64,000 nt of DNA from the NCBI GenBank assembly GCA_029204225.1, contig CM055092.1, positions 29,186,359 to 29,250,358 of the forward strand. Reading direction: 5' to 3'. Position numbers and translations under genes: made by a program. How positions within the stretch are numbered: the stretch's first letter is position 1; the number at the start of each line of letters is the position of its first letter. The stretch is from Diphasiastrum complanatum. Its lineage: Eukaryota; Streptophyta; Lycopodiopsida; Lycopodiales; Lycopodiaceae. Shown piece after piece: positions 47,332 to 58,608 of this stretch. Under the pieces are notes generated by a model. The model saw only the letters and a list, made by a program, of their open reading frames with translations. It was not told the DNA's origin and searched no databases.

Positions 47332-48164
47332 TGTGAAAAAATGCAAAAATAAGCTTGGTAGAGGTTAAAAATCTTGTATATAGATAAACACACGTGTGTG
47401 GAGCCTGTTCCTACGTGTGAAACTAGTGTACTTGTCATGTACCATAATCATAAATGTTGTACATATGATTTAATTCAAGTTCTAGTGGCTAAAATGGCCA
47501 AAAACTAGTTTTCTAAACATATGACACATGGCATCAATCTATTGATTGCACGAGCCACATCCTTTGGTTAGGTGTCATATTCCATGTGTAGAGGACATCT
47601 CACACGTGTGGAATAAGTTGAAGTAGGCAAATTTTGACTTCTAGAAGATTTTCAAGAAGATCGTCATATAGAAGGAAAATGGACCAAAAGTGCTCAAAAT
47701 AGAAGGTTTTGTCCAAGTGTCAGTTTTGCATGATGAATCATCATATGACAAAGCACCTTCACACATGTGGGATCAAAGGGACGATCAGTACCACGAGCTC
47801 CCACTTATTGTATATATAGAGCCACACTTGGCCATAATCATTGTGAGACACCAATCTTGGTTTTGGAAGCAATTTTGAGTGATTCTCTCCATTTGTCTAC
47901 ATTTGTTTTGATTGTTTTGAGGTTCTATCAATGTGTACTTGATTTTTAGGTTGGAGTCCGTACTTAGACAGTGTTTCACACGTGTGAAACTATAAAGTAC
48001 ACTTACCTTCAATTAATGATTGTTCTTGTTAGAATTTTGTGTCTAGAATTGATCTAGATTGATCTTAATCTAAAGTAGATTGATAGATCAAGTAATCTGA
48101 CAACCAATCCCTCTTGAGGATCAGATTAGGATCCACTCTTGGTCCTTTTTGTACTTTTTCCACA
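47332..48164 (+). mobile_element. copia 5' LTR (family D)
   Basis: TGTGAAAAAATGC at the start and TTTTTCCACA at the end, with a PBS directly after; 833 bp. It carries at least three CACACGTGTG palindromes (47391, 47603, 47978) and a TATATATAG-like box near 47811. It ends the readable part of copy 1 of the histone-carrying element. Confidence 0.75.
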
Positions 48165-48177
48165 TGGTATCAGAGCC
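48165..48177 (+). promoter_or_regulatory. primer-binding site of copia family D element
   Basis: TGGTATCAGAGCC immediately after the LTR end. Confidence 0.85.
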
Positions 48178-49245
48178 AAGTACAAGAGTTTTTGTTGAAA
48201 TTGATAGGGTTAATCCAAATCAAAGCCAAAATTGGCAGTTTTTTGGAAACTAGTCAAATTTTGTGTAGCGAGTTGGATTTGATAGCTATCCTCAAAATTT
48301 TTGGTCCAGATCTTGTTGTGGGCTGTAGGAACCCTTTTCACACGTGTGAGGCCGTATAGCTCCAGGTTTTGCTGAGAAAATTCAAAAATTTGTACAATTT
48401 GACTCACACACCCAATTTGAGAGATTTTTAGTGCAAAATCAAGCATTTTCTATAGAGAATCTAATTCCTTGATTAGTTCTCGGATTAGATCAGCCAAAAA
48501 ATTTAAATTGAAGCTTGAATTAGGAGCATTAAATGATTTTCTCTGATTTTTTGAGTGCATGTAGAGAGATTTTGCCAAAATTAATAGATTAAGGAGTGAT
48601 ATGCAAGGTTAGAGGATAAAGTCCATTGTACCATCACTCTAGATTTGTTCAAGAGTGATATTGGATGTCTAGAATGAGGAGAAGTCCATATTTGAGTATT
48701 CATGCATGGTTGAGATCTTTTGTGAATCTCTAGTTGTCTAATTTTTTAAGCTTTGTGAAAAATTGGTGGTATAGTTTGTTGTCAAATCAGATCAAATTCA
48801 TTCTAAATCTCAAGTGTGAGATTATTTGGGTCAAGAATGAGTCCAAAATAAGTGATTAAGTTTGATTTTCATGTGTTTGAAACAAAATCCATCTTTTGTT
48901 CAAGAATCTCAAGTGTTGAGAGAACTAGTCAAGTGAAAAGGAAAATCTAGGTGTCAAATCTTTTCATATCCATTTCAACTTTCAAAAGAAAGAGTCATTG
49001 GTATTTGATGAGTCCAACAGGAGATTGGATCTAATTTCTTTTGTGTTTGATTCAAGGATTGTGTGCTTTTCTCTTAGTGATCAAAGCAAAGTTTCCAAGT
49101 GACTAGTCATTAGTGTGAAGATTGATTCTTAGGTTTGTGAGCTAGATCTTTTGTAGATCATTCTAGATTATTGAAGATGTTCAAATCTAGTCTGTTGAAA
49201 GTCACAAATTACATTTGTAGAATCATATCACAGGTTTTTATTCAC
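48178..49245 (+). other. leader of copia family D element
   Basis: About 1 kb with no coding signal, one CACACGTGTG palindrome at 48341. Long leaders before gag are typical of the copia elements in this window. Confidence 0.6.
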
Positions 49246-49953
49246 ATGGCATCAATAGGTGGCATCCTATTGAAGGAAAGAAAGGATCCTAAGCGCAACC
49301 TTTGTGGCAAGGGAGGATATATTTTCTCAAGATGCTACAAAAAGAAGACCAATCCATCCAAGGAGAACCAAAGCAAGGAGGCCGAGGTGAAGGATGGAGC
49401 TTCAAGTTTGAAATGCAAATACAAGAAGGACAAGTCCAACGAAAGCTGTTTCCTTTGTGGAAAGGTGAATGAGGATTTGTCTTCAAGAGTCCATCACAAC
49501 ACATGTCAAATCTTTTGAAATTTTTCATTTGGAAGTGCATTGTTTGGTTCAAGATGCAAAGATAGATGTCACTTTCATGAAAGTAACTTGGATTTATTTT
49601 ATGTCCTTGGAAAGTATTTTGCTTGGAACTTTAGATAAGTTCAAACTTATTGTTATGATCCAAGAGAAATCAGTCATGAATAAGAAGCAGCAATCACAAA
49701 ATGAAAATAGTTTCATTTATGCTATCATGTCAACTTATGAAGAACCATTTTGCTTTGAAGAGATTTTTGTATCTCAAAGGTGGATTAAGGCAATACTAGT
49801 TGAGTGTGATGCCTTAAAAGATAGCAAAATATGTTTTCCTTGTAAGCTTACATTAGTTATGAAGTCAAGAAAATGAAAATATCTTCATAATGTAGGATCT
49901 TTTGGTTTCAATAAGATCATGAATGATGTGTTCATTCATAAAGATGAAAATTG
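49246..49953 (+). pseudogene. copia gag-pol remnant with large internal deletions
   Basis: ATG 49246 gives MASIGGILLKERKD, similar to the first codons of the intact Gag at 58608. It jumps at once to a zinc-knuckle remnant (CGKGGYIFSRCYKKK, matching CGIKGHFANECYKKK), then to short blocks such as YEEPFCFEE with QRWIKAILVECDAL, which resemble the pre-RT segment FDEPTCVGEAIQKKEWIQAMDHEHQAL. Nearly all of gag, protease, integrase and RT is deleted. No 3' LTR is seen before 49954. Confidence 0.6.
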
Positions 49954-49978
49954 TATGGAATGAACGCAATAATAACTA

Positions 49979-50149
49979 TTATGAAAGGAGCCGGGCAGAG
50001 GCCACTCGCCCGGTAAGGATTTCCAAAAATTTTTTAGGTGAGGCCTGGATTTTCAGAATTTTTTTAGGCGAGGCTTGGAGGGGCCGAGCCTACAAAATTT
50101 GGAAATTTGAACCAGCCAGAATGGCCTCTATTCGGCCCCTTCCATTGCA
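49979..50149. repeat. foldback hairpin, GC-rich MITE-like (copy 2)
   Basis: Counterpart of 44375-44606, shorter by about 60 bp in the loop. Arms GAAAGGAGCCGGGCAGAGGC and AATGGCCTCTATTCGGCCCC with CTTCC are inverted copies. Confidence 0.7.
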
Positions 50150-51138
50150 TAATGGATTTTTGGACCCTTTTTAAACCAATCCTTAGCTGCCACACGGATC
50201 CATCAGCACTAAAAGATTTTGAGACCAATCCGATGCTGCCATGTGGCAGACGAAGGCAGAATTTGCACTAAATTCTTTTTAAAAAAACAGGTGACTATTC
50301 TGCTTTTTAATCTGTTAAGAAATGGACAGAATAGTCACCAAAAATCCATTACGTGTTTTGTACCTCCCCATCTCCAAGCTTGGCCACATGAGTTGTTTTG
50401 TCACACCCATCCTAGATCTCATCTGGGATGGATCAGGATGAGCATGAGCAAACTCGTTGTTCCAAGGTGAGCGTGGAGGATGAGCTGCAACCTCAAGTCT
50501 AGTAACTTACCTCAGAGCATGGTTCTTAGTTCTCATCCAAGATGAGTTGGAGGAGCTCGTCACGAAGCACATGTGAGCAAAAAATGAAAATAGTTCATTT
50601 CTGGAGGCTCATCCCGGATGAGCAAGGATCATGTGGCACCCCTTTTTAACATTATATTTTTTAAGAAAAAAGAAGGGTCTTCTCTCAAACACATTAGGGG
50701 AAACCTCAACTCAAAAAGGGCCCTATAAGAAACTCGAACTTAGTGAGAGAATAATTAGAGAGAAAAAGTAAAAACGACAAGATTTGTTGCCATTTTTCTA
50801 GTTTCCGGTGCTGCCCGCCGTCCAACTAGTGTGGTTAACTCATTACAACTCAAACGAAATAAACACGCTGCCTAAGCACACAGTCGACTAAGCACACGCC
50901 GCCTAAGCTATCAGTAGCGGGAAGAGAAGGAGAGGATAATTTTATTCACGCTCTCAAGAAGATATCAGTAGCGGGAGGAGAAGGAGAGGATAATTTTTTG
51001 GTGTTCCCTCCAAAAATCTTTGAAAACATTTGAAAGGTAGATTATATAACATGCATGTTTAATGATTTACAAGCCTGTTTTGGTTTCGTGTGAATCGTTT
51101 TTCTCGTTACATGATTTAGTTTGTTTGATTTTGAAATA
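50150..51138 (+). other. element leader, left part of copy 2
   Basis: Matches 44607-45463 of copy 1, including the second hairpin. It contains an extra 136-bp piece near 50917-51053 with two copies of ATATCAGTAGCGGGA(A/G)GAGA. It may hold the promoter of the transposase-like gene; I see no convincing TATA box. Confidence 0.5.
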
Positions 51139-53437
51139 ATGGCAAAGTTTGATCTTCATATTGTGTTCTCACTCGATTGTGCTCCAATTTATAAGAGAAA
51201 CACCAAAGCTGGTCAAATTAATGAGACTTGTAAGAAAGAACTTAGAGAAAAAAATTGTAGAAATATTGATTTGTGGACAGTTGGATCAATTTATCCCAAA
51301 GATCCAAGTACAGGATGTGTTTTCGACTTTCAAACTACTGGCCAGTTATTGAATTTTGTGTGTAATGGACATAGTGGATTGTTGGGATACTGTCAAAAGT
51401 TGAGCCAATACGGTATGTATGAAACAATGAAGCGAACACAAGTATTGGAGTATTTGTTGAATCAAACAAATAGTGAAAAGGCAATACTTCAAGAAAATTT
51501 GCAAAAACAAATATACGAGAATACGACATTGAGCTCCAATATATCATAATTGAAAACTATTATTATTGATCTTCAAATATCCAATCAACTTATGTTGAGA
51601 GACGTTGAGAATTTTAAAAGAGAAATCTTGAGTGCTATTGCTGAAGGCGAAGTTCTTAGGAGAAAATTAAATATAAGAAAACGCAAACGACTTCCAAAAA
51701 AAGACAGATGATCTGTCTTCAAGAAGTGGAAACAAGAAGAAAAGAATTGAAGCATTCAAGTAAGTATTAATCAAAAGAGCAAATGACAAATGCTTGCTAA
51801 TTTAGTTATTTATTATATCTTGCAGATCATCTTTGGTGGTGAGAGAACATTATAAAGATTCTACGAGTGTTGGAAGATCTTTGGGTTCCATATTGTCATC
51901 AAAAACTACAAAAGAAATGCTAAAGAATTCTCGTTATGACAGGATTAAGAATGATATTGTTGTAGTGATTATACAAAGCATTCGACATGTCTTGGATGCA
52001 AGAGTTATCCAGGGAGCATGTGATGATTCAGGAATTAGTCGTAAAGCATATACTCTATTGTTTAAAATTGTACAGGAAGCCTTTGCACATGTGAAGATTC
52101 CAAAGCTACCTCTTCCTCGTTCCTTTAGAGTAAAAAAAAGCAAGATATTGTCTTAATGAGAGTATGAGTATGCTTATAGGTGAACCATTTCATATCAAGA
52201 AATTGTATACATGTGAGAGTGGAACATTGGAATACAATGAGTCCAACAATTTATTTTTGGATATTAACAAAGTAGTGGCATACATGATTAAATATTACAA
52301 AATATTTGAAAGAGAAGTCCAAGGAAAATTGATATTGGTTATGAGACTTGATGAGTCTGAAATTGTTAAGGGACAAAAATTGGAACGGGTAAGTATTACC
52401 TTTATGGACAGAGCATTTTATCAATACTGAAAATGATACAAATGATTTCTCATTTAGTGTTCAATCTGAGAGAATGAAATATGGTGGTTAGCAGCATTTC
52501 AGGTATATTTCAATTTTACCTAGTATTGTATTTTATCACCTAAGTTGCTGATGTCAATTTTCGTAACTTTGTATGTGTTTATTACTTTTCAGGTTTTAAA
52601 AGAAGACCATGCTATCTTGTCGTGGATTTTTTCGACATCAAATTATGCAAAGATTATTGAAGAGCATATGGGTGGAAACAAAATATGTGTGCCAAACTAT
52701 GGCACGTTTCAAATTTTATGACATCTTGCAGGTGATTAAAAGACACTAAAATGTATGTATAATGTTTCGCATGGGGCAAATACTAAACACCCTTGTTTGT
52801 ATTGTATGAAGAATTGTAAAGACTTGAATTTGACAAGATCATGAGTTGGTCCAACAAGAGATCGAGAGGATCCGAACATTAGACCTGTGTTGGCAATTCC
52901 ATTGATCAATGTTCACATATGCACATTGCATGCTGAGGTACGAATTATTGAAAAAATGATTTACAATCATATTTTGTATGTCTGGAATACCAAACCTGAA
53001 TCGGCTTCTCAAATTGGAATTGAGAGATTAGAGCAAGTACTTTCAAAAGCAGAATGTTGGGGAGAGGATCATGTTACACACTATATGGTAATTCACTATT
53101 TGTTTTTGTGCAAAAATTGTTCTGCAACATCATATATTTGATTCTGATATATGTATTTTACTGGTTGCAACATATTCTACTACATCACACCACATTTTTT
53201 GCAAAAGAATATGGAAGTATGAGCATATGGTCTTCTCAAGGCATGGAGAAATCCCATTGGCAAGCAAGAGGAGCTTTTCATCGAGCAACCAACCATGGAG
53301 GATATAATTCAAAGTTATCTCAATGGTTCTACAGAAGAGCACAGTTTAGATATCAAACCAAATACTCAACAAATCTCATTTCATTCAAAAAGACATTTCA
53401 ACATCTGAGGAGAAATAGTTCAACTTCATCATCGTAA
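51139..53437 (+). pseudogene. transposase-like gene with DDE-type layout, degenerate
   Basis: ATG 51139 opens a 137-codon frame ending in a coiled-coil-like stretch (LLNQTNSEKAILQENLQKQI). Further blocks: 51833-52156, 52164-52430, 52592-53090 and 53204-53437, separated by likely introns (about 51759-51825, 52503-52591, 53086-53203) and by stops and frameshifts. Candidate catalytic residues: Asp at 52350 (VMRLDESEIVKGQ), Asp at 52734 (AGD, stop, KTLKCMYN) followed by CLYC at 52794-52805, His at 52929 (CTLHAEVRI) and Glu at 53246 (IWSSQGMEKSHWQAR). This order of D, D with CxxC, H, E is reminiscent of Transib/RAG1-like transposases. It is not a hAT, CACTA, Mutator, PIF/Harbinger or Mariner signature that I recognise. 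The family assignment is an inference. Confidence 0.5.
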
Positions 53438-54004
53438 TAGAAAAACAATTAAAATATCACATATCCTCATCGGTATCAAAGGTCAGCTGAGAAGTATGGT
53501 CATGAAGAAATTGTCTCCTCTCATATGGATCCAGATGCTCAACTGATCTTCTTTTGTTCAACTCTATGTAACTTGCGTACACTGCTAAACCAGATGATCT
53601 TTTGGGTACATTTTCAAAAACATAACCCAATATTTTGATAGCTATATCTCTCTTCACAAAAATGATTTTGTATGTACTGTTAGGATATCTATGTCCATCA
53701 CAAAAATAGGACAATGCCTTTATTGCCATTACTATAGTTCCTGCTTGTGAATAAAAGTTGTCATGCTAAATACAGATTTCATTTTGTACAAAGTATTTCA
53801 GGTAATGGCACAATGTTGAATCCTTATGGCCAACAGCACCTCGGGCACCTCCTCTTCTCGTAGCAAAATCATCAACTTCAATTGTGTCCTGCAACATAAA
53901 TACAAAAATTTGTAATCAGTTAAATTTTCAGATGGATTTTCATTGAATACAATGCTAAATATGATTATAATGGAATAAGAAAAAAAAAATTACCACGTCA
54001 TGCT

Positions 54005-54659
54005 TGTGAAAAATACAGATCCTAAGTGGATCTAAACTCCAAGATCATTGGCTTGAATGCTTGCACTCCAAACTACATAAGCTAGGAATTGGCAACACAT
54101 TCTATGCTACCTAGAATGCAAAGAACTTGATCAAAAAGCATTTATCACAAATGGAAACTTCCATAAACATCAAGTGCGGCCCAAAATAGCATTATACAGT
54201 CCATAATACATCAGCCTACCACTTTTGGAAAGCACCTAAGATCATACACAATAGCTTGAAGACAATACACACAACAATGCTCTCAATGGAGGAAGAAACA
54301 ATGACAATGATCTATTGATCTCAATGAAGCATACAAAAGGTTTCTCCAACCTGTTCTCCACGACTTCCCTACTATTTATGGATGAGGAAGATGACTCTCT
54401 CTCCTCTCTCTAGAAGGTACTTGACCCTAGATATTCTCTATATAGGAAAAATAGCTAAAAATGGCTTATATGACCAAAATACATCAAAATGGTCTCATTT
54501 TGAAGGGTATGAAGTTTGACACTTCATCATACTGAAAAAATACAGTAAATAAAAACATTGTGGCCTGGTTCACACGTGCAAAACTCCAGAACCAAAACTA
54601 TTTACAATTTTAGCCAATTTAGGCCTCAAACTAGCTAGGAAATGTTGACAATTTTCACA
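54005..54659 (-). repeat. 3' LTR of intact copia
   Basis: 655 bp, downstream LTR in the element's own orientation. The gag-pol stop codon (54655-54657) lies 3-5 bp inside it. On the minus strand a TATATAG box occurs near 54443. Confidence 0.95.
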
Positions 54660-57600
54660 CTCCCTCTTCAACATTGGATGCTAGTTTCAACATAGTCTTT
54701 GAGCACATTCCAAGATTAGATCTATGCATTAAATATAGGTCCTTTACCAATGGTTTGGTGAAGATATCAGCCACACACTCCTTTGAAGAGACATGTTGAA
54801 GCTCCACCTCTTTGGCAATGACTTGATCTCTCACAAAATGGTGAGCAATCTCAATGTGCTTGCTCCTTGCATGAAAAACAGGATTGCTTGCCAAGCTTTG
54901 GGCTGAAAGGTTATCACAAAGTATGATTGGAGTCTTCTCTGGTTCCAGCAAGTGAAGATCCAATAACATCCTCTTGATCCAAAGAATCTCCTTGGTGCAT
55001 GTTGTTAATGCCTTGTACTCGGCTTCGGTGGAAGATAGAGAGATAGTTGGTTGCTTCTTTGATAGCCATGAGACCACTCCATCTCCAAGATAGATTGCAA
55101 AGGCACTTGCTGACTTCCTATCCATTTGATCACCTGCAAAATCTGAATCTAAAAATCCACAAAGGTTAGGTGTAGTACCTCCATACAAGATGCCAAAATC
55201 TCTAGATCCCGAGATGTATCTAAGTACTCTCTTTCCTAGCTTCCAATGAGCCTCACTAGGATCTTGCATAAATTGACTTAGTTTACCAACCACAAAGCTT
55301 AGATCAGGTCTTGTGATGGTTAACCATATAAGAGATCCTATTAGCTTTCTATAGAGAGTAATGTCCTTGAAGGATCTTTCATTACTTCTTGTAGTTAGCT
55401 TTACATTTGATTCCATAGGAGTAGAAACAACTTTACAATCTTCCATATGAAACCTTTTTAGAATAGAGTTAACATACTTTTCTTGACATATGAATGTAGA
55501 TTTAGAAGTTCTAATAATCTCTATTCCTAAGATATAATGAAGTTTACCAAGATCTTGAATTTCAAACTCTCTTTTGAGTGCCATCTTGATTTCATCTATA
55601 TCTAGATTGTTACCACCACTTAAGATAATGTCATCAACATAGATCAAAAGTAAAGTGATATCATTTTCATTCAATCTAAAGTAGAGAGAATGATCATACT
55701 CACTCATAACAAAGTTTTGAGAAAGTAAGAAGGAATTGAGCTTAGCATACCAACTCCTTGGTGCTTGCTTTAGCCCATACAAACTCTTTTGGAGATAGCA
55801 CACATGATTAGGCTCATCATGTGAAACATAGCCCTCGGGTTGCTCCATGTAAATATCTTCTTCAAGATCACCATTCAAGAAGGCATTAGTAACATCCATT
55901 TGCCACATATCCCAATCATAAAGAGTTGCAAGAGAGATTAGGATTCGAATAGTTACCATCTTTGCCACGGGTGCAAAGGTCTCATCATAGTCAATACCAT
56001 ATTCTTGAGCATACCCCTTTGCCACCAACCTTGCCTTGTACTTGTTGATTGATCCATCTTGATTTGTCTTGATCTTGAAGATCCACTTACAACCAATTGC
56101 CTTCTTGTCCTTTGGAAGCTTTACCAACCTCCATGTGTTGCTTTTGATGAGTGCTTGATGCTCATGATCCATGGCTTGGATCCATTCCTTCTTTTGAATT
56201 GCTTCACCTACACAAGTTGGTTCATCAAAAGAGGTAAGAAAAGCAAAGTTAGAGTTGTCCACCACTTGCTTTCCTTTTTCATCATAGGTTAGCCTTGATG
56301 GCTTAGCCCTTTGCCTTTGAGTCTTCCTTGAAGTTTGCTTTGGAGTGGCATCTCCATCTTCATCCAAGACATCTTGCACATCATGATGATTAGTAGGCAC
56401 ATCAACATCAACATCAACAACATTGGAAACATTCTCTTCATGAAAGATGACATCCCTACTTATGACAACTTTCTTTGTAGAAGGAATGTACACTTTGTAA
56501 GCCTTGCTTACTTCACTATAGCCAACAAACACACCCTTCTTTGATGAAGGATCTTCTTTAGTTCTATCATCAAGTGTGATATTGACAAAACATGTACATC
56601 CAAAGATCCTACAATGCTTGACACTCGGCCTTCTACCATAAAGAACCTCATGAGGAGTTTTACCATCCAAGGAAGCACTTGTCCATCTATTACATAGATA
56701 GTTAGCACATGCTAAAGCTTCCCCCCAAAAAGACTTAACAAGATTAGCATGTAGTCTCATTGCCTTGGCACATTCACAAAGGGTTCTATTCTTCCTCTCG
56801 GCCACTCCATTCTGTTGTGGAGTCCTAGGACTAGACATCTCCCTCTTAATCCCATGTGCTATACAAAAGTCTTTGAACCTATTTGAAGTGTATTCCCCTC
56901 CATTATCAGATCTTAAGCATTTGATCTTTGTATTGAATTGGTTTTCCATTTCATTCTTGAACTTGACAAATGCAGCAAACACTTCATCCTTACTTTTAAG
57001 AAGATAGATCCAAGTATACCTACTAAAGTCATCAATGAAAGTTGCATACATCTTTGCCCCACCATTGCTAGTTGTACTAGAAGAATGAATATCAGAATGC
57101 ACAAGTTGAAAAGCTTCTTTAGATCTAGAAGTAGATCTAGAATAAGCAAGTCTATGAGATTTGGACAAGGCACAATGTTCACAAACACTATTGTTTGCAA
57201 CAAGACTTTTAGGGAGACCAAGAACAAGCTCTTTCTTTGCCATTACCTCCAAAGATTTGAAGTTGGGATGGCCCAACCTCTTGTGCCAAACTTCTTGGTT
57301 TGTCAATTGCTCCCTAGCCATACATCCTTCATGATTAGAGATCACACATGCATCAAGCTTGAAAAGTTTACCATGCCTCCTACCTTGAGCAATCAAGGAT
57401 CCACATTTACTTATCAAACATGCATCTCCAATGAACTCCACACCAAGTCCTTTGTCAATCATTTGACTTACACTAAGCAAATTCTTAGTGATTGAAGGAA
57501 TGTACAAAACATTTTCAAGATTTGCTTTCCTATTTGTTGAAAGGGAAATAGGAATAGTGCCTATGCCTTTGATGTCACATTGACCATCATTTGCAGTGTA

Positions 57601-58608
57601 GATGATGTTACCTTCTCCCTCATAAGACAATAAGGATGTAAAGTATTCCTTATGTCTTGTCATGTGAGATGAGGCTCCACTATCAATCCACCAAGGATCA
57701 TTATCATCTATGTTGGCTAACAAACTTGAAGTCATAACAAGTGATTCACATGTGTTATGTTCTTCCTCATCTATTGTAAGATTTCCTTGCCTCTCTCCTT
57801 GCTCTCTTTTCTTCTTATAACATTCATTTGCAAAATGACCTTTTATCCCACAATAAAAGCACTTGAACTTTGACTTATTGTTCTTAGTAGAAGAGGAAGA
57901 GGAAGAGTGATCATCATGATCAAAGTTACCACCTTTGGACCATTTCCCTTTGCCTTTACCTTTGCCCTTGAATTTGCCTTTTGTGAAGAAAGCCTCTTCA
58001 CCTCCACCTTGCAAGGATGCACCATCAAGCTTTGATTGCAACCTATGTTCTTCAGCCAATAAGATTTCTTGCAAGTCAACCACACTTGGCAAGACTCTTT
58101 GAATGGCAAAACTTTGCACAAGGTTAGCATGTTCATTTAGCAAACCATTCAACATAACTTGGACTATTTCACCATCTTTTATGTTCTCATCAATGCATGC
58201 TAAATCATCACTTAGGGACTTAACTGTCAAGATAAATGCATGAGCACTTTCACCCTCTCTTTGCCTACTAGAAAATATTTGTCTCCTTAGGGTCAATACC
58301 CTAGATGTGGACTTTGATTCAAAGAGCTTCTTTAAGGCATTCCATGCCTCACTTGCACTTTGACACTTTCCAACTTCCTTGAGAAGTTCATTTGTAACAT
58401 TCATTTTAATGATATGAAGAGCCCTTTTGGCCTTCTTATCAAACCTTTGTTGCTCTTGAAGTGTGAGAGGTCTCTCTTCAATTTCTGCAACTATGTCCAT
58501 GAGTTCATTCAACTCAAGTAAGGACTCCATCCTCACTTTCCAAGTAGAGTAGTTTGATGAACTCAACCTTTCACTAGACTCTAGCATGATCCCACCATTG
58601 GAAGCCAT
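54655..58608 (-). CDS. copia Gag-Pol polyprotein, intact
   Basis: A single open frame of 1317 residues. Gag (about 10-230) starts MLESSERLSSSNYSTWKVRM; zinc knuckle C250-x2-C253-x4-H258-x4-C263; aspartic protease D309-S-G-A (WWIDSGASSHMT); integrase about 430-700 with HKRLGHPNFKS, CEHCALSKSH, HSDIHSS, CLRSDNGGEYTSN and QQNGVAERKNRT (Asp, Asp, Glu all present); RT about 830-1080 with NAFLNGDLEEDIYMEQPEGY and catalytic YVDD (LIYVDDIILSGG); RNase H about 1150-1290 with DSDFAGDQ, SSTEAEYKAL, LCDNLSAQ and HARSKHIEIAHHF. It makes capsid, protease, integrase and reverse transcriptase for copy-and-paste movement. No frameshift between gag and pol, as is usual for copia. All catalytic motifs look intact, unlike every other copia in the window. 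Confidence 0.97.
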   Translation of the reverse strand: MASNGGIMLESSERLSSSNYSTWKVRMESLLELNELMDIVAEIEERPLTLQEQQRFDKKAKRALHIIKMNVTNELLKEVGKCQSASEAWNALKKLFESKSTSRVLTLRRQIFSSRQREGESAHAFILTVKSLSDDLACIDENIKDGEIVQVMLNGLLNEHANLVQSFAIQRVLPSVVDLQEILLAEEHRLQSKLDGASLQGGGEEAFFTKGKFKGKGKGKGKWSKGGNFDHDDHSSSSSSTKNNKSKFKCFYCGIKGHFANECYKKKREQGERQGNLTIDEEEHNTCESLVMTSSLLANIDDNDPWWIDSGASSHMTRHKEYFTSLLSYEGEGNIIYTANDGQCDIKGIGTIPISLSTNRKANLENVLYIPSITKNLLSVSQMIDKGLGVEFIGDACLISKCGSLIAQGRRHGKLFKLDACVISNHEGCMAREQLTNQEVWHKRLGHPNFKSLEVMAKKELVLGLPKSLVANNSVCEHCALSKSHRLAYSRSTSRSKEAFQLVHSDIHSSSTTSNGGAKMYATFIDDFSRYTWIYLLKSKDEVFAAFVKFKNEMENQFNTKIKCLRSDNGGEYTSNRFKDFCIAHGIKREMSSPRTPQQNGVAERKNRTLCECAKAMRLHANLVKSFWGEALACANYLCNRWTSASLDGKTPHEVLYGRRPSVKHCRIFGCTCFVNITLDDRTKEDPSSKKGVFVGYSEVSKAYKVYIPSTKKVVISRDVIFHEENVSNVVDVDVDVPTNHHDVQDVLDEDGDATPKQTSRKTQRQRAKPSRLTYDEKGKQVVDNSNFAFLTSFDEPTCVGEAIQKKEWIQAMDHEHQALIKSNTWRLVKLPKDKKAIGCKWIFKIKTNQDGSINKYKARLVAKGYAQEYGIDYDETFAPVAKMVTIRILISLATLYDWDMWQMDVTNAFLNGDLEEDIYMEQPEGYVSHDEPNHVCYLQKSLYGLKQAPRSWYAKLNSFLLSQNFVMSEYDHSLYFRLNENDITLLLIYVDDIILSGGNNLDIDEIKMALKREFEIQDLGKLHYILGIEIIRTSKSTFICQEKYVNSILKRFHMEDCKVVSTPMESNVKLTTRSNERSFKDITLYRKLIGSLIWLTITRPDLSFVVGKLSQFMQDPSEAHWKLGKRVLRYISGSRDFGILYGGTTPNLCGFLDSDFAGDQMDRKSASAFAIYLGDGVVSWLSKKQPTISLSSTEAEYKALTTCTKEILWIKRMLLDLHLLEPEKTPIILCDNLSAQSLASNPVFHARSKHIEIAHHFVRDQVIAKEVELQHVSSKECVADIFTKPLVKDLYLMHRSNLGMCSKTMLKLASNVEEGV
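54660..54669 (-). promoter_or_regulatory. polypurine tract of intact copia
   Basis: On the minus strand GAAGAGGGAG lies directly before the 3' LTR start TGTGAA. It primes plus-strand DNA and overlaps the last Glu-Glu-Gly-Val codons of Pol. Confidence 0.9.

Noticed and set aside
56059-57495. Plus-strand ORFs inside the intact copia
   Set aside because: They lie antisense to the 1317-codon gag-pol and have no domains; they are shadows of the real gene.
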